The notes below the pieces were generated by a model, which saw nothing but the letters and a program-made list of their open reading frames with translations, was not told where the DNA came from and made no database searches. From Arcicella rosea (lineage in GTDB: Bacteria; Bacteroidota; Bacteroidia; Cytophagales; Spirosomataceae): a DNA stretch of 64,000 bases. The stretch is from positions 186,001 through 250,000 of the forward strand of contig NZ_JBEUMS010000001.1 of assembly GCF_040543805.1 (NCBI RefSeq), written 5' to 3'. How positions within the stretch are numbered: position 1 is the first letter of the stretch; each line of letters begins with the position of its first letter. Position numbers and translations under genes: made by a program. Below are positions 42,393-52,069 of the stretch, piece by piece.

Positions 42393-45300
42393 ATGAACAA
42401 CCTTACTCAAAGAACACTCTTAGTCATTTTGTTTGTGATAGCGTCTTTAGGTGTTGTCTGGGCAAATGGTTCTACTTCAACTTCAGAGGAGAACACAAGT
42501 ACCACAAAAACTTCGGGGAAGTCAGTAATTCCTGCTCGGCCAGTCGTTGAATACGTTGGTATTGATAGGTGTGGTTATCAATCTATTGGTGATCCTGTTA
42601 GTGTAGTTATTGTGAGAGCAACAGGATGTGGTTCTAGTCAAACACATTGGTATGATTCTAACAACAACGATTTAGGCTTAGACTCTCCAGGTCGTGACCT
42701 TAAGTTTTTAGAAATTACTTCTAACATTACTGTTTATGCTAAATGTTATGATGGATTTGGTTTTGGAGATCCTTCTAATAGTGTAAATGTTCAATATCAA
42801 GCTGCTCCGTCAACAATTCCAACTATCACACTTGACAGAAGTATTGCATGTGATGGAGAGAAAATAACGTTAAAGTCTAGTATTACTAATCCAAATTATG
42901 AATATCGTTGGGAGCGTACACTAGGAATAAACAATACTCCTTCGGCTCCTAATATTATAGACCATAATACAGAAGGTTTTGGAACACCTACCTTAAAAGC
43001 TACTTTGTCAGGTTATTACTACCTTTCTGTAGTTTCTCCAAGTTGTCCTCAAGCTCCTGCTTATGCAAGTGGAGTAGTTTTTGCTGAGTTTTATTCTTTA
43101 CCAAAGCCAGTAATTACTGCATCAGCTACTACTTTCTGTGAAGACAATGGTATTACGCTTAAAACAGACAGTCTTCAATTTATTAAGAGCTATCAATGGT
43201 ATTTGAATGGTGTTAGGCAACCTAACATGGGAACTATTAGCCATATTGAGAAATTCCAAAAAACTGGTTCAATTCAAGTTGTTTCTGTAGAAGCTAGAGT
43301 TGGCTGTCTTTCTCCAATTTCTGATCCAGTTGCTTTACAAGCTGTTACTGTACCAATTAAGCCTGTCATTACAGCAAGTGCTTTAGATTTTTGTGAGGAT
43401 AAAGGTATCTCGCTAAAAGCTGACAGTGTTCAAGTGACAAAAAGTTATGATTGGTATTTAAATGGTGTTAAACAAGCTAGTTTAGGAACGATTAGTCATA
43501 TTGATAAATTCTATCAAACTGGTTCGGTTCAAGTAATTGCTATTGAGGGCATTTTAAGTTGTCCTTCTCCAATTTCTGAAGCAGTTTCACTTAAAGCTAT
43601 TCCAGTTCCTGCAAAGCCTGTTATTACTGCAAGTGCTTTAGATTTTTGTGAAGACAAAGGTATTTCTCTTAAAACGGATAGCTCATCAATCATCAAAAAC
43701 TATCAATGGTTTTTAAACGGTGTTAGAAATAATAATCTAGGTACAATCAGTCATATTGATAAATTCTATCAAACTGGTTCGGTTCAAGTAATTGCTGTTG
43801 AAGGTGTTCTAAATTGTATTTCTCCAATTTCTGAAGCAGTTTCACTTAAAGCTGTTCCGGTTCCAACTAAACCTGTAATCACAGCAAGTGCTTTAGAATT
43901 TTGTGAAGATAAAACTGTTTCGTTAAAAGCAACAAGCAGTGCTATTGCTACGTCATTCCAGTGGTTCATTAATGGTGCTAAACAAGATACTTTAGGGACT
44001 ACAAATACCGTCAATTCATTCAACAAAACTGCATCAATTCAAATCATTGGTGTTGAAAGCGTTTTAGGATGTTTATCTCCTATTTCTAATGCAGTTAATT
44101 TAACAGCGCTTGCATTACCAGCAAAACCAGTTATTAGTTCTTCAAAACTGAATGCTACTATTTGTGATGGCGATGTTGTAATGCTTACCTCAACTTCAGG
44201 ATTTAGTTATACTTGGAATACAGGAGCTACAACTAGAAGTATTGACAACATTAAAACTTCTGGAAAATATGCTTTAAAAGTTACTGATGAAAAGGGGTGT
44301 GTATCAAAATCATCTGATACAACAACTGTTATCGTTAATGCTCTTCCTGCTAAACCAGTAATTACAGCAAGTGGTGTTTTAGCATTTTGTGATGGTGGTG
44401 CAGTTACTTTGACTTCAACACCAAATGTTAAATATGTTTGGAGTAATAATGAAGCTACTCAAGCTATCACGATTAAAACTTCTCAAGATTTAACAGTAGC
44501 AGTAATTGATGCAAACAACTGTAAATCTCCAGCTTCTGATTTAGTAAAAGTTACAGTTTATGCTTTACCTGCAAAACCAACAATTACGTCTAGCAGTAGC
44601 CTTGCATTTTGTGCTGACCAAAGTGTAATCATTACTTCTTCTGATTTACCAAATGGTGAAGTAACAAAGTATCTTTGGAGTAGTGCTGATGTTACTAAAT
44701 CAATTACTGTAAAAACAACTGGTACATTCTCTGTAAAAGTAATTGACCCTCGTGGATGTGTGTCTCCTTCGTCAGACATCGTTACAACGACTGCTTTACC
44801 AGTACCAGATGCACCAACTATTGCAGCTGATGGACTTACGATTTTCTGTTCGAGAGATAATGCAGATTACAGCAAAATCAACTCTGTAAATCTATTAGCG
44901 ACTAGTAATTTTGAAGTAACTTGGAGTACAGGTTTAGTAGGTAAAACACTTAATCTTACTTCTATTAATAGCCAAGGCACTTTCATTGATATTTCAAGAG
45001 AATATACTGCAACAGCTAAGAATACTACAACAGGTTGTATTTCTGCGAAATCAGCACCAATAAACATCATCGTTAGAAATAACCCTGATGCTTCGGCAGC
45101 AAGTATTGAAAAAGATGGTACATATACTTTGAAAGCCGTTAATTTCCCTACTGGAAATGAATATGAATGGAAATATGGTTCAGAAGTATTAGCATTTAAA
45201 GAAGGCGTAATTAAAGCGAATAGATATGGTGATTACAGTGCTAGAGTTAAAACAGTATTTGCTATTGCTTCAGCACCAGGTGGGCAATTAGCTTGTTTCT

Positions 45301-45587
45301 CTAATTTCTCTAAAGCATTTACATTTAGCGAAGAAGCAATTTTCAAAGGCTTATCTATCTATCCAAACCCAAGTAATGGTTTATTAACAATCGAAACATT
45401 AGCTGACTACGATAATCCTCAGATTTTGATTTACGACCTTCTTGGAAGACAAATCTACGCTAGTACTTTACCAACAATTAAAGGAAAAGTAATTGTCGAT
45501 TTAAGAAATAATAATGAAGGAGAATACATGCTTCGCTTTAAAGCTGGAGATTTTGATTTAACTAAACGTATTATCGTAAATAGATAG
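42393..45587 (+). CDS. Large secreted repeat protein with T9SS sorting tail
   Basis: A 1064-residue protein with signal peptide MNNLTQRTLLVILFVIASLG ending near WANG. Residues about 239-578 contain four Ig-like units of exactly 85 residues, each starting near KPVITASALDFCEDKGISLK with two cysteines; then come further units of 74-79 residues (CDGGAVTLTSTPNVKYVWSN type). The last 80 residues are a type IX secretion sorting domain: LSIYPNPSNGLLTIE, ILIYDLLGRQIY, and a final FDLTKRIIVNR. It is exported and anchored at the cell surface or secreted; function is probably adhesion. The repeats are very similar at DNA level. Confidence 0.9.
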   Translation: MNNLTQRTLLVILFVIASLGVVWANGSTSTSEENTSTTKTSGKSVIPARPVVEYVGIDRCGYQSIGDPVSVVIVRATGCGSSQTHWYDSNNNDLGLDSPGRDLKFLEITSNITVYAKCYDGFGFGDPSNSVNVQYQAAPSTIPTITLDRSIACDGEKITLKSSITNPNYEYRWERTLGINNTPSAPNIIDHNTEGFGTPTLKATLSGYYYLSVVSPSCPQAPAYASGVVFAEFYSLPKPVITASATTFCEDNGITLKTDSLQFIKSYQWYLNGVRQPNMGTISHIEKFQKTGSIQVVSVEARVGCLSPISDPVALQAVTVPIKPVITASALDFCEDKGISLKADSVQVTKSYDWYLNGVKQASLGTISHIDKFYQTGSVQVIAIEGILSCPSPISEAVSLKAIPVPAKPVITASALDFCEDKGISLKTDSSSIIKNYQWFLNGVRNNNLGTISHIDKFYQTGSVQVIAVEGVLNCISPISEAVSLKAVPVPTKPVITASALEFCEDKTVSLKATSSAIATSFQWFINGAKQDTLGTTNTVNSFNKTASIQIIGVESVLGCLSPISNAVNLTALALPAKPVISSSKLNATICDGDVVMLTSTSGFSYTWNTGATTRSIDNIKTSGKYALKVTDEKGCVSKSSDTTTVIVNALPAKPVITASGVLAFCDGGAVTLTSTPNVKYVWSNNEATQAITIKTSQDLTVAVIDANNCKSPASDLVKVTVYALPAKPTITSSSSLAFCADQSVIITSSDLPNGEVTKYLWSSADVTKSITVKTTGTFSVKVIDPRGCVSPSSDIVTTTALPVPDAPTIAADGLTIFCSRDNADYSKINSVNLLATSNFEVTWSTGLVGKTLNLTSINSQGTFIDISREYTATAKNTTTGCISAKSAPINIIVRNNPDASAASIEKDGTYTLKAVNFPTGNEYEWKYGSEVLAFKEGVIKANRYGDYSARVKTVFAIASAPGGQLACFSNFSKAFTFSEEAIFKGLSIYPNPSNGLLTIETLADYDNPQILIYDLLGRQIYASTLPTIKGKVIVDLRNNNEGEYMLRFKAGDFDLTKRIIVNR
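43106..44125 (+). repeat. Four tandem 255-bp units in the T9SS protein gene
   Basis: The KPVITA-type motif recurs exactly every 255 bp, with unit starts at 43106, 43361, 43616 and 43871, and the next unit beginning at 44126. Units 2 and 3 share long identical stretches, for example ATTGATAAATTCTATCAAAC near 43500 and 43755. Later units are shorter (228 and 222 bp) and more diverged. Confidence 0.9.
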
Positions 45588-45603
45588 TTGTAAAAAATAA
45601 AGA

Positions 45604-45640
45604 AAAGCCTTCTCAAATTATTTTGGGAAGGCTTTTTTTA
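45604..45640 (+). terminator. Terminator after the T9SS protein gene
   Basis: A 15-bp stem with one G-T pair (45604-45618 with 45623-45637), containing GCCTTCTC and GGGAAGGC, is followed by T-run 45634-45640. Confidence 0.92.
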
Positions 45641-45685
45641 TGTCTATTTTGTACATTAGTATTTCATTCTTAAATCATTTCATCA

Positions 45686-46726
45686 ATGACAACCCTAAAA
45701 TATATTACTTACTTATTCGTCTTATTATTGCATCAAAATACTTATGCTCAATGGATAAAACAAAACGTTGCTACAGATGCTAGTTTTAGAGCGATACATG
45801 CCATTTCTAAAAAAGTAGTTTGGATTGGAGGCTCAAAAGGAACTTTCATTAAAACAACAGATGGAGGAAAAAATTGGCAAGTAAAACAAGTACCTGAAGC
45901 TGAAAAATTAGATTTCAGGGATGTTCATGCCTTTGATGAAAATACTGCTATTTTGATGAGCGCAGGAGAAGCGGAACAAGGACATGCCAAAATTTATAGA
46001 ACTGAAGATGGTGGCAATACATGGAATATTGTTTATCAAACATCTGAAAAAGGTATATTTTTCGACGGAATAGATTTCTGGGATAAACAAAATGGTATCG
46101 CTTTCAGCGACCCAATTAATGGGCACTTTTTTATTATTAAAACCAAAGACGGTGGTAAAACTTGGTTGCCTATCAATCTTGAAAATATTCCGAGTAATCA
46201 AGAAGGTGAAGCAGCCTTTGCGGCAAGTGGTACAAGTTTAATTGTTTCTGGCAAGAATAATGTTTATATCTGTACAGGCGGTGCTTCAAATGCAAGAATA
46301 TTTAAAAGTATTAATCAAGGTGAAAACTGGGAAGTAATCAATACTTCAATGCCCGCAGGAAAAACTAATGGATTATTTGGTTTGAGGTTTTGGGATAATC
46401 TTCATGGTATTGCCGTTGGGGGAGATTATTTAGAAATTAATAAAGCCATTCCCAATGTTTTAATAACAAACGATGGAGGTAAAACTTGGCTGGATGCTCC
46501 ACAAACAAACCCAGCTGGATTAAAAGAAGGAGTGGCAATTTACAAGAAAAAAATCTTGATAGCCGTTGGACCATCTGGAACAAGTTTTTCAAAAGATTTT
46601 GGAAAGTCGTGGAAAGCGATTGACACTTCTCCTTTTCATGCCATTAGTATTTTTGGAAATAGTATTTGGGCAGTTGGAGGAAAAGGAAGTATTGCTAAAT
46701 TAGACACTTCATTTTTCGGGAAGTAA
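45686..46726 (+). CDS. Secreted YCF48/BNR-repeat beta-propeller protein
   Basis: The 346-residue product has a signal peptide (KYITYLFVLLLHQNTYAQ). It contains repeated blades ending TDGGKNWQVK, TEDGGNTWNIV, TKDGGKTWLPI, NQGENWEVI, NDGGKTWLDA and DFGKSWKAI. The Asp-box motif S/T-x-D-x-G-x-T-W marks sialidase-like/YCF48 beta-propellers. There is no T9SS tail. The fold is common in periplasmic or surface proteins of Bacteroidota; an enzymatic role is not indicated. A much larger relative starts at 62247. Confidence 0.82.
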   Translation: MTTLKYITYLFVLLLHQNTYAQWIKQNVATDASFRAIHAISKKVVWIGGSKGTFIKTTDGGKNWQVKQVPEAEKLDFRDVHAFDENTAILMSAGEAEQGHAKIYRTEDGGNTWNIVYQTSEKGIFFDGIDFWDKQNGIAFSDPINGHFFIIKTKDGGKTWLPINLENIPSNQEGEAAFAASGTSLIVSGKNNVYICTGGASNARIFKSINQGENWEVINTSMPAGKTNGLFGLRFWDNLHGIAVGGDYLEINKAIPNVLITNDGGKTWLDAPQTNPAGLKEGVAIYKKKILIAVGPSGTSFSKDFGKSWKAIDTSPFHAISIFGNSIWAVGGKGSIAKLDTSFFGK

Positions 46727-46741
46727 TTAAAAACTAAAAGC

Positions 46742-46773
46742 TTCAGGGTATAAACTAAAATTTATACCCTGAA
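46742..46773. terminator. Terminator between convergent genes
   Basis: A perfect 13-bp stem (46742-46754 with 46761-46773; TTCAGGGTATAAA) lies between the YCF48-like gene and the EamA gene. T-rich sequence follows on the minus strand; the plus side has none. Confidence 0.65.
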
Positions 46774-46848
46774 AAGAAAAAGCTAATCCTTCGCTAAAAT
46801 GAAATATGTCAATACTTAACCGCAAAAACTCATCACTCATAATTCCTA

Positions 46849-47760
46849 TTACTTCTTTCCCTTCCAAGAAATCATCAATACTCCAAACAGTACTACGAAT
46901 GTGCCTGTTAATTGCCAAGCTGATATTTGTTCTTCAAGAAAAGTATTCGCCATAATAATCGTTGCGACTGGCCCGATGCTCCCGATAATTGAAGCATTAC
47001 CTGAGCCAATTCGTTTGATACCCTCCGAAATCATAAAAGAAGGAATTACGGTTGAAAATACTGCCATTGAAAGACTCAACCAATATGCTCCAGCTTCATA
47101 CGCCAACAACCCTTTACCTACTGAAGCTAAATAATGAATAATTACCATGCCTGTAGAAATCAACATTGAATAACATGTAAAACGCAAAGCTCCAACCTTT
47201 TGAATCATTTCTCCACTTCCTACCAAAAACAAAGCATAAGTAAAAGCGCTTAAGAAAATCAAGAAACTACCAATTACTAAATCTTTCTGTAAGCCCAATT
47301 TTAAATCTGGAATAAAAGCTAAAGCAACACCTAAATAGGTAATTACCAAAGCCACATATTGAATTTTATGAATAGGCTTTTTTAAGAAAATTGCAGAAAC
47401 CACAACCACAATAGTGGGATAGATAAAAAGGATTAGACGCTCAACACTAGCTGTAATATAATTTAAACCACAAAAGTCAAAAAGCGAAGCTAAGTAATAA
47501 CCCACTAAACCAATGGCAAACATCCAAAACCATTGTCGAGCAGTTAGCTTTACTTGTTCCTCTTTTTTCTGTTGAAAAAATAAAATTATCAGGTAAAAAG
47601 GTGCTGAAAACAGCATCCTTAAAGCTAATAATGAAACGGTATCCACATGATAATGTATATAATTATACTTTACCAAAACGGCTTTTCCGGCAAATAAAAC
47701 TGCGCCAGTCAACACTAAAATTACTCCAACAAAATACTTCGCTCTACTTATTTCCTTCAT
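46849..47760 (-). CDS. EamA-type (DMT family) transporter
   Basis: The 303-residue protein has ten membrane helices in two homologous EamA halves, the first with YFVGVILVLTGAVLFAGKAV and LALRMLFSAPFYL, the second starting near LKLGLQKDLVIGSFLIFLSA and including IKRIGSGNASIIGSIGPV. DMT transporters move amino acids, nucleotides or other small metabolites; specificity cannot be told. It lies downstream of der on the same strand, separated by a terminator and 155 bp. Confidence 0.9.
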   Translation of the reverse strand: MKEISRAKYFVGVILVLTGAVLFAGKAVLVKYNYIHYHVDTVSLLALRMLFSAPFYLIILFFQQKKEEQVKLTARQWFWMFAIGLVGYYLASLFDFCGLNYITASVERLILFIYPTIVVVVSAIFLKKPIHKIQYVALVITYLGVALAFIPDLKLGLQKDLVIGSFLIFLSAFTYALFLVGSGEMIQKVGALRFTCYSMLISTGMVIIHYLASVGKGLLAYEAGAYWLSLSMAVFSTVIPSFMISEGIKRIGSGNASIIGSIGPVATIIMANTFLEEQISAWQLTGTFVVLFGVLMISWKGKK

Positions 47761-47787
47761 GGCTTATTAAAAATTGAGGTAAAAAAC

Positions 47788-47821
47788 AAAAGACCTTTCG
47801 CATCGCTGAGAAAGGTCTTTT
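47788..47821 (-). terminator. Terminator after der
   Basis: A 12-bp stem (47788-47799 with 47810-47821; AAAAGACCTTTC), followed on the minus strand by TTTTGTTTTTT. It separates der from the EamA gene. Confidence 0.9.
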
Positions 47822-47848
47822 TAATAATATATTTTATCAAATAGCTAC

Positions 47849-47908
47849 TTATCTCATACCTTGTGGGTTGATTGCGAGAAGTAACCAATTTGCTGAAATC
47901 ATATTCAT
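47849..47908 (-). CDS. Possible 19-codon ORF after der
   Basis: ATG to TAA, translating to MNMISANWLLLAINPQGMR. It lies 6 bp after the der stop and ends 27 bp before the terminator. It could be a tail ORF of the der message, a leader peptide for the EamA gene, or chance. No promoter is seen directly upstream. No family recognised. Confidence 0.25.
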   Translation of the reverse strand: MNMISANWLLLAINPQGMR

Positions 47909-47914
47909 TGATAA

Positions 47915-49237
47915 TTATTTTTTTCTAAAGAAAATCTGAATTGGCACACCATTAAAATCAAAATGCTCACGCATTTGGTTTTCTAAATAACGTTCATAAG
48001 ACTCACGAATATACTGTGGTAAATTACAGAACATTACAAAAGAAGGTGCTTTTGTTGGTAATTGAGTCATGTATTTGATTTTGATATACTTTCCTTTCCA
48101 AGCTGGTGGAGGATAGTTTTCAATCACTTTCAACATTACATCATTTAATTTAGAAGTAGGAATTTTTCTGGTTTTGTTTTCATACACTTCCAGTACTTTT
48201 TCTACAGCTTGGAAAATACGTTGTTTATCTTTTACTGAAGTAAAGATAATTGGCATATAATTGATTGGTGCCATTCTCTGACGTACCGCATCTTCAATAC
48301 GCTTCGCAGTCATTGAATCTTTTTCAACCAAATCCCATTTATTAATCATCAACACAATCCCTTTTTTTGCTTTATCAGCCATCGATACGATGTTCATATC
48401 TTGTGCTTGTAAGCCAGTTTGTACGTCGATTGTAGTGGCATCAACAATAATCACCGCAACATCACACTCTTCCATCGCTTTAATTGAACGCAATATCGAA
48501 TAATATTCGATATTGTCATCAATTTTTGCTTTTCTACGAATTCCAGCGGTATCGGTAATGATAAAATCTTTTCCGAATAAAGTATAGTGATTATCAATTG
48601 CATCACGAGTAGTTCCAGCAATATCTGTAACAATACTTCTTTCTTTACCTAAAAGGGCGTTTAAGAAAGATGATTTTCCTACATTTGGTTTCCCTAAAAT
48701 TGCAATTTTCGGAATACCAGCATTTGGATTTTCAATACCTTCTTCTGGGAAATGGCTAACAACTGCATCTAATAAATCTCCTGTTCCTGAACCACTTTCA
48801 GCAGCAATTGGAAAAGGTTCGCCCATTCCTAATTCATAGAACTCAACCGCTTCCATTCCTTTTTCATAAGTATCAGCTTTGTTGGCTACAATATAAACAG
48901 GTTTTTTAGAACGACGAAGCACTTTAGCAAAGTCTTTATCTAAATCGGTTACTCCAGTAGAACAATCTACGACAAACAAACAAACGTCTGCTTCTTCGAT
49001 AGCCAATTCTACTTGTTCACGGATGGCACCTTCAAAAGTATCATCAGAACCATGCACATATCCACCAGTATCAATAATGGTGAAAAATTTACCAATCCAC
49101 TCACCATATCCATAGTGACGGTCACGAGTAACGCCTGAAACGTTATCCATAATTGCCTTTTTCTGTTCGATAAGGCGATTAAAAAGCGTAGATTTACCCA
49201 CGTTTGGGCGACCTACAATTGCAACAATGTTTGACAT
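47915..49237 (-). CDS. der: Ribosome-assembly GTPase Der (EngA)
   Basis: The 440-residue protein has two tandem G domains: GRPNVGKSTLFNRLI at residues 8-22 and GKPNVGKSSFLNALLG around 182, each with its DTGG/DTAG and NKxD (ANKAD, INKWD) motifs, and a C-terminal KH-like domain ending in FFRKK. It acts in maturation of the 50S ribosomal subunit. The gene lies between era (upstream) and a terminator on the minus strand. Confidence 0.97.
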   Translation of the reverse strand: MSNIVAIVGRPNVGKSTLFNRLIEQKKAIMDNVSGVTRDRHYGYGEWIGKFFTIIDTGGYVHGSDDTFEGAIREQVELAIEEADVCLFVVDCSTGVTDLDKDFAKVLRRSKKPVYIVANKADTYEKGMEAVEFYELGMGEPFPIAAESGSGTGDLLDAVVSHFPEEGIENPNAGIPKIAILGKPNVGKSSFLNALLGKERSIVTDIAGTTRDAIDNHYTLFGKDFIITDTAGIRRKAKIDDNIEYYSILRSIKAMEECDVAVIIVDATTIDVQTGLQAQDMNIVSMADKAKKGIVLMINKWDLVEKDSMTAKRIEDAVRQRMAPINYMPIIFTSVKDKQRIFQAVEKVLEVYENKTRKIPTSKLNDVMLKVIENYPPPAWKGKYIKIKYMTQLPTKAPSFVMFCNLPQYIRESYERYLENQMREHFDFNGVPIQIFFRKK

Positions 49238-49457
49238 TTTTTGATTTTTTGAGCTGTTCCCTGCGTACCTTATATGATTAATTTCCTGAAAATCAGTCGT
49301 TCAATCTTGGCTTAACAAGCACCTCAACGTTAAAGATTATAATATACTGTTAAAAATTAGGGGTAGATATAGCTATCAGCAGTGAGCTTTCAGCTTTGAG
49401 TTAATTATATTTTAAAAATTATTTTCAAATTAACACACTTTCAAATTTTCAAATTCA

Positions 49458-50363
49458 TTAGTCTTGACTATAACCAAATGACTTTACTTTTTGTGCTTTC
49501 GAACGCCAGTCTGGTTCTACTTTGATAAATTGTTCCAAGAACACTTTTTTACCAAAGAATTTCTCCATTGCTTCACGTGCCTGAGTACCTACTTTTTTGA
49601 TAGATTCTCCTTTATGACCAATCAGAATCGCTCTTTGTGTTACTCTTTCCACATAAATTTCTGCCGAGATTCTGATAAGATTATCCTCTTCTTTGAAAGA
49701 AACAATAACAACCTCGCAAGAATAAGGAATCTCTTTTTTATAATTCAAGAAGATTTTTTCTCTTAAAATTTCCGAGGCAAAAAATCGTTCGGGTTTATCC
49801 GTTAATTCTTCTTTATCAAAATACGGTGGGTGAAGTGGTAATTGTTCAACGATAGAGTCAAAAATCTGACCAATGTTTTCTTCTTTCAAAGCCGAAATTG
49901 GAATGATGGCCTGTGTTGGAAAACGTTCACGCCAATGCGCAATTTTTTCTTGTACTTGTTCTTCGGTTGCTAAATCAATTTTATTGATTAACAACAACAC
50001 AGGAACATGGTCAATCCTTGCTAATTTATTGATAACATCATCTTCGTCGTACTTTTCAAAAATATCCGTTACAAACAAAATTACATCGGCATCTTCCAAA
50101 GAACTATGCACGAATGTCATCATTGATTTATGTAACTCATATTTTGGAAGAATAATTCCGGGCGTATCAGAGTAAACCAATTGAAAATCAGTTCCTTTAT
50201 GCGTACCATTCAAGATACCCATAATTCGATGGCGAGTGGTTTGTGCCTTTGAAGTAATAATTGAAAGGCGTTCTCCTACCAAAACGTTCATCAAAGTAGA
50301 TTTTCCAACGTTTGGTTTTCCGACAATACTGACAAAGCCTGCTTTATGATTAATTGTTTCCAT
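49458..50363 (-). CDS. era: GTPase Era
   Basis: The 301-residue product has G1 GKPNVGKSTLMNVLVG, G3 DTPGI, G4 INKID and the C-terminal KH domain with AILIGHKGESIKKVGTQARE. Era binds 16S rRNA and helps mature the 30S subunit. It is 220 bp upstream of der on the same strand; that gap contains no visible gene. Confidence 0.97.
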   Translation of the reverse strand: METINHKAGFVSIVGKPNVGKSTLMNVLVGERLSIITSKAQTTRHRIMGILNGTHKGTDFQLVYSDTPGIILPKYELHKSMMTFVHSSLEDADVILFVTDIFEKYDEDDVINKLARIDHVPVLLLINKIDLATEEQVQEKIAHWRERFPTQAIIPISALKEENIGQIFDSIVEQLPLHPPYFDKEELTDKPERFFASEILREKIFLNYKKEIPYSCEVVIVSFKEEDNLIRISAEIYVERVTQRAILIGHKGESIKKVGTQAREAMEKFFGKKVFLEQFIKVEPDWRSKAQKVKSFGYSQD

Positions 50364-50521
50364 TATTATCCTCGTTTATTTGTCAAAATTACTGAAAAAT
50401 CAGTAGAGGAAGGAATCAAGATAGTTTTGGGGAGTGGCTAACGAGTTCCCTACGGGATGACAAAACGATTTGTATAAATTTTAAAATAAAAAGACGAGCC
50501 GTATGACTCGTCTTCTCTCTG

Positions 50522-50594
<73 letters not shown>

Positions 50595-50619
50595 GTGTTG
50601 TTTCCATTTGATTGGACTG

Positions 50620-50650
50620 CAAAGGTACGATAGTTTTTTGTATTCTACAA
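50620..50650 (-). promoter_or_regulatory. Promoter of the initiator tRNA
   Basis: On the minus strand CTTG (-33-like, TTG at 50648-50650), a 20-nt spacer, then TACCTTTG (50620-50627). Predicted start near 50615, about 20 nt upstream of the tRNA 5' end. Confidence 0.7.
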
Positions 50651-50760
50651 GCGTTTACTGAATTAAAAAAGAAAAATATTTTAAATTTATTTCAAATAAA
50701 CTTTTAATCTACTAATAAACAGACACTTATCTAAGTGAATTATTTTCAAATTATTTTATT

Positions 50761-51489
50761 TCAATGACCTTGAAGACCCGCCATTAAATCTTTTGCCTTC
50801 TTAACATTGGTATTTATCTTATCAGATTCTACCAATCCATCTCGTAATCTTACAATTCTATGGGCGTATTGCGCAATATCATCTTCGTGCGTTACCATTA
50901 CAATGGTGTTTCCTTTAGAATAAAGCTGGTCGAACAAATCCATAATTTCATAAGAAGTCTTAGAATCTAAGTTACCTGTAGGTTCATCGGCTAAAAGTAT
51001 CGAAGGGTCATTCACTAAAGCTCTGGCAATTGCTACACGCTGACGCTGACCACCTGAAAGCTCATTTGGTTTATGTCCAGCTCTATTTTCCAAACCTACT
51101 CCTTTTAAAGCCAACATGGCTTTTTCTATTCGGTCTGCTTTATTGTAACCTGCATAAATCAACGGCAAAGCAACATTTTCTAAAGAAGATTGACGTGGTA
51201 ATAAATTGAAGGTTTGGAATACAAAACCAATTTCTTTGTTACGAACCGTTGCCAATTCATTTTCAGACATTTCACTTACGTCTTGATTGTTCAGAATATA
51301 CCTCCCTGTTGATGGAGTATCCAAACAGCCGATGATATTCATTAATGTTGACTTCCCAGAACCCGATGGTCCCATAAAAGCTACATATTCACCTTTGCTG
51401 ACTGCGATACTTACATCTTTTAAAGCTTGAATTACTTCTTCACCCATTACGTAACGTCTGGAGATGTGGCTAGTTTCGATGATTTTCAT
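50761..51489 (-). CDS. ABC transporter ATP-binding protein (LolD/MacB type)
   Basis: The 242-residue ATPase has Walker A GPSGSGKSTLMNII, Q-loop, signature LSGGQRQRVAIARAL, Walker B ILLADEPTGNLD and the H-loop VTHE. The MNIIGCLDTPSTGRYIL and VFQTFNLLPRQSSLENV stretches place it in the LolD/MacB/FtsE group, which works with FtsX-like permeases in lipoprotein release, efflux or septum functions. No such permease is next to it, so the partner must lie elsewhere. It is not a CcmA. Confidence 0.93.
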   Translation of the reverse strand: MKIIETSHISRRYVMGEEVIQALKDVSIAVSKGEYVAFMGPSGSGKSTLMNIIGCLDTPSTGRYILNNQDVSEMSENELATVRNKEIGFVFQTFNLLPRQSSLENVALPLIYAGYNKADRIEKAMLALKGVGLENRAGHKPNELSGGQRQRVAIARALVNDPSILLADEPTGNLDSKTSYEIMDLFDQLYSKGNTIVMVTHEDDIAQYAHRIVRLRDGLVESDKINTNVKKAKDLMAGLQGH

Positions 51490-51570
51490 ATTATTTCCTT
51501 AACTATAAAGTTTTGATCAGTTGAGCTTAGAGGCTCATATTTTATGTATTTCTTCAAAATGATAAATCAT

Positions 51571-52038
51571 TTATGAATTATTACTCTTTTGTTGATATAT
51601 TGAAATGAGAAAGATTCCGATGGCTAAGCATTTGTTATTCTCATGATAGATTTTTATTGTTCCATCATTGGTAAACAAGCTTTTTGAAAAATGAATCATT
51701 AAACCTTCTTCATTATGGAGTTCCCATTCATTAGCAATTAAACCTATCTGTTTGAAGAAAAACTTTCCTTCGTTTTCTAATAGAATATAGGCTTCTGTAT
51801 TCCAAAAATTGATGTTAATTCTTCCTATTACTTTGTCTTTATCTTCGTAGATAATCACAGTATCGGATAGTAATCCTGTTACATCAAAAAAATATTCTTT
51901 ATCTCCAATCCTTACATTTGAGTCATAAGACCAAATAGATTTCTTTTCTGTTTTAACAAGTACTTGAGCGCCATCTTTGACTTCGTAAGTGGAACTCCAA
52001 AAATCTTTAGAGAAGGTTAGTTGCTCGCTCATGTCCAT
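51571..52038 (-). CDS. Soluble protein, unknown
   Basis: About 155 residues, beginning MDMSEQLTFSKDFWSSTYEV. It is rich in beta strands (VRIGDKEYFFDVTGLLSDTV, VIGRININFWNTEAYILLEN) and has no signal peptide or obvious catalytic motif. The form recalls LURP/tubby-like beta barrels, but that is a guess. A GTG at 52086 would extend it into the neighbour; the ATG at 52038 is preferred. It follows the TPR membrane protein gene by 31 bp, so the two are probably an operon. Confidence 0.6.
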   Translation of the reverse strand: MDMSEQLTFSKDFWSSTYEVKDGAQVLVKTEKKSIWSYDSNVRIGDKEYFFDVTGLLSDTVIIYEDKDKVIGRININFWNTEAYILLENEGKFFFKQIGLIANEWELHNEEGLMIHFSKSLFTNDGTIKIYHENNKCLAIGIFLISIYQQKSNNS

Positions 52039-52069
52039 AAAATTATTCTTAATAAACAAACTTAATAAT

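Noticed and set aside
43106..44125. Regular 255-bp repetition as a possible CRISPR-like array
   Set aside because: The units are in-frame protein repeats of 85 residues, with no short palindromic repeats and no cas genes.
44558..45070. Antisense open frames inside the T9SS protein gene and many other genes
   Set aside because: These are shadows of strong coding frames, without start context or homology.
50761..51489. ABC ATPase as the missing CcmA
   Set aside because: Its sequence is of the LolD/MacB/FtsE class and it is 17 kb from the ccm genes.
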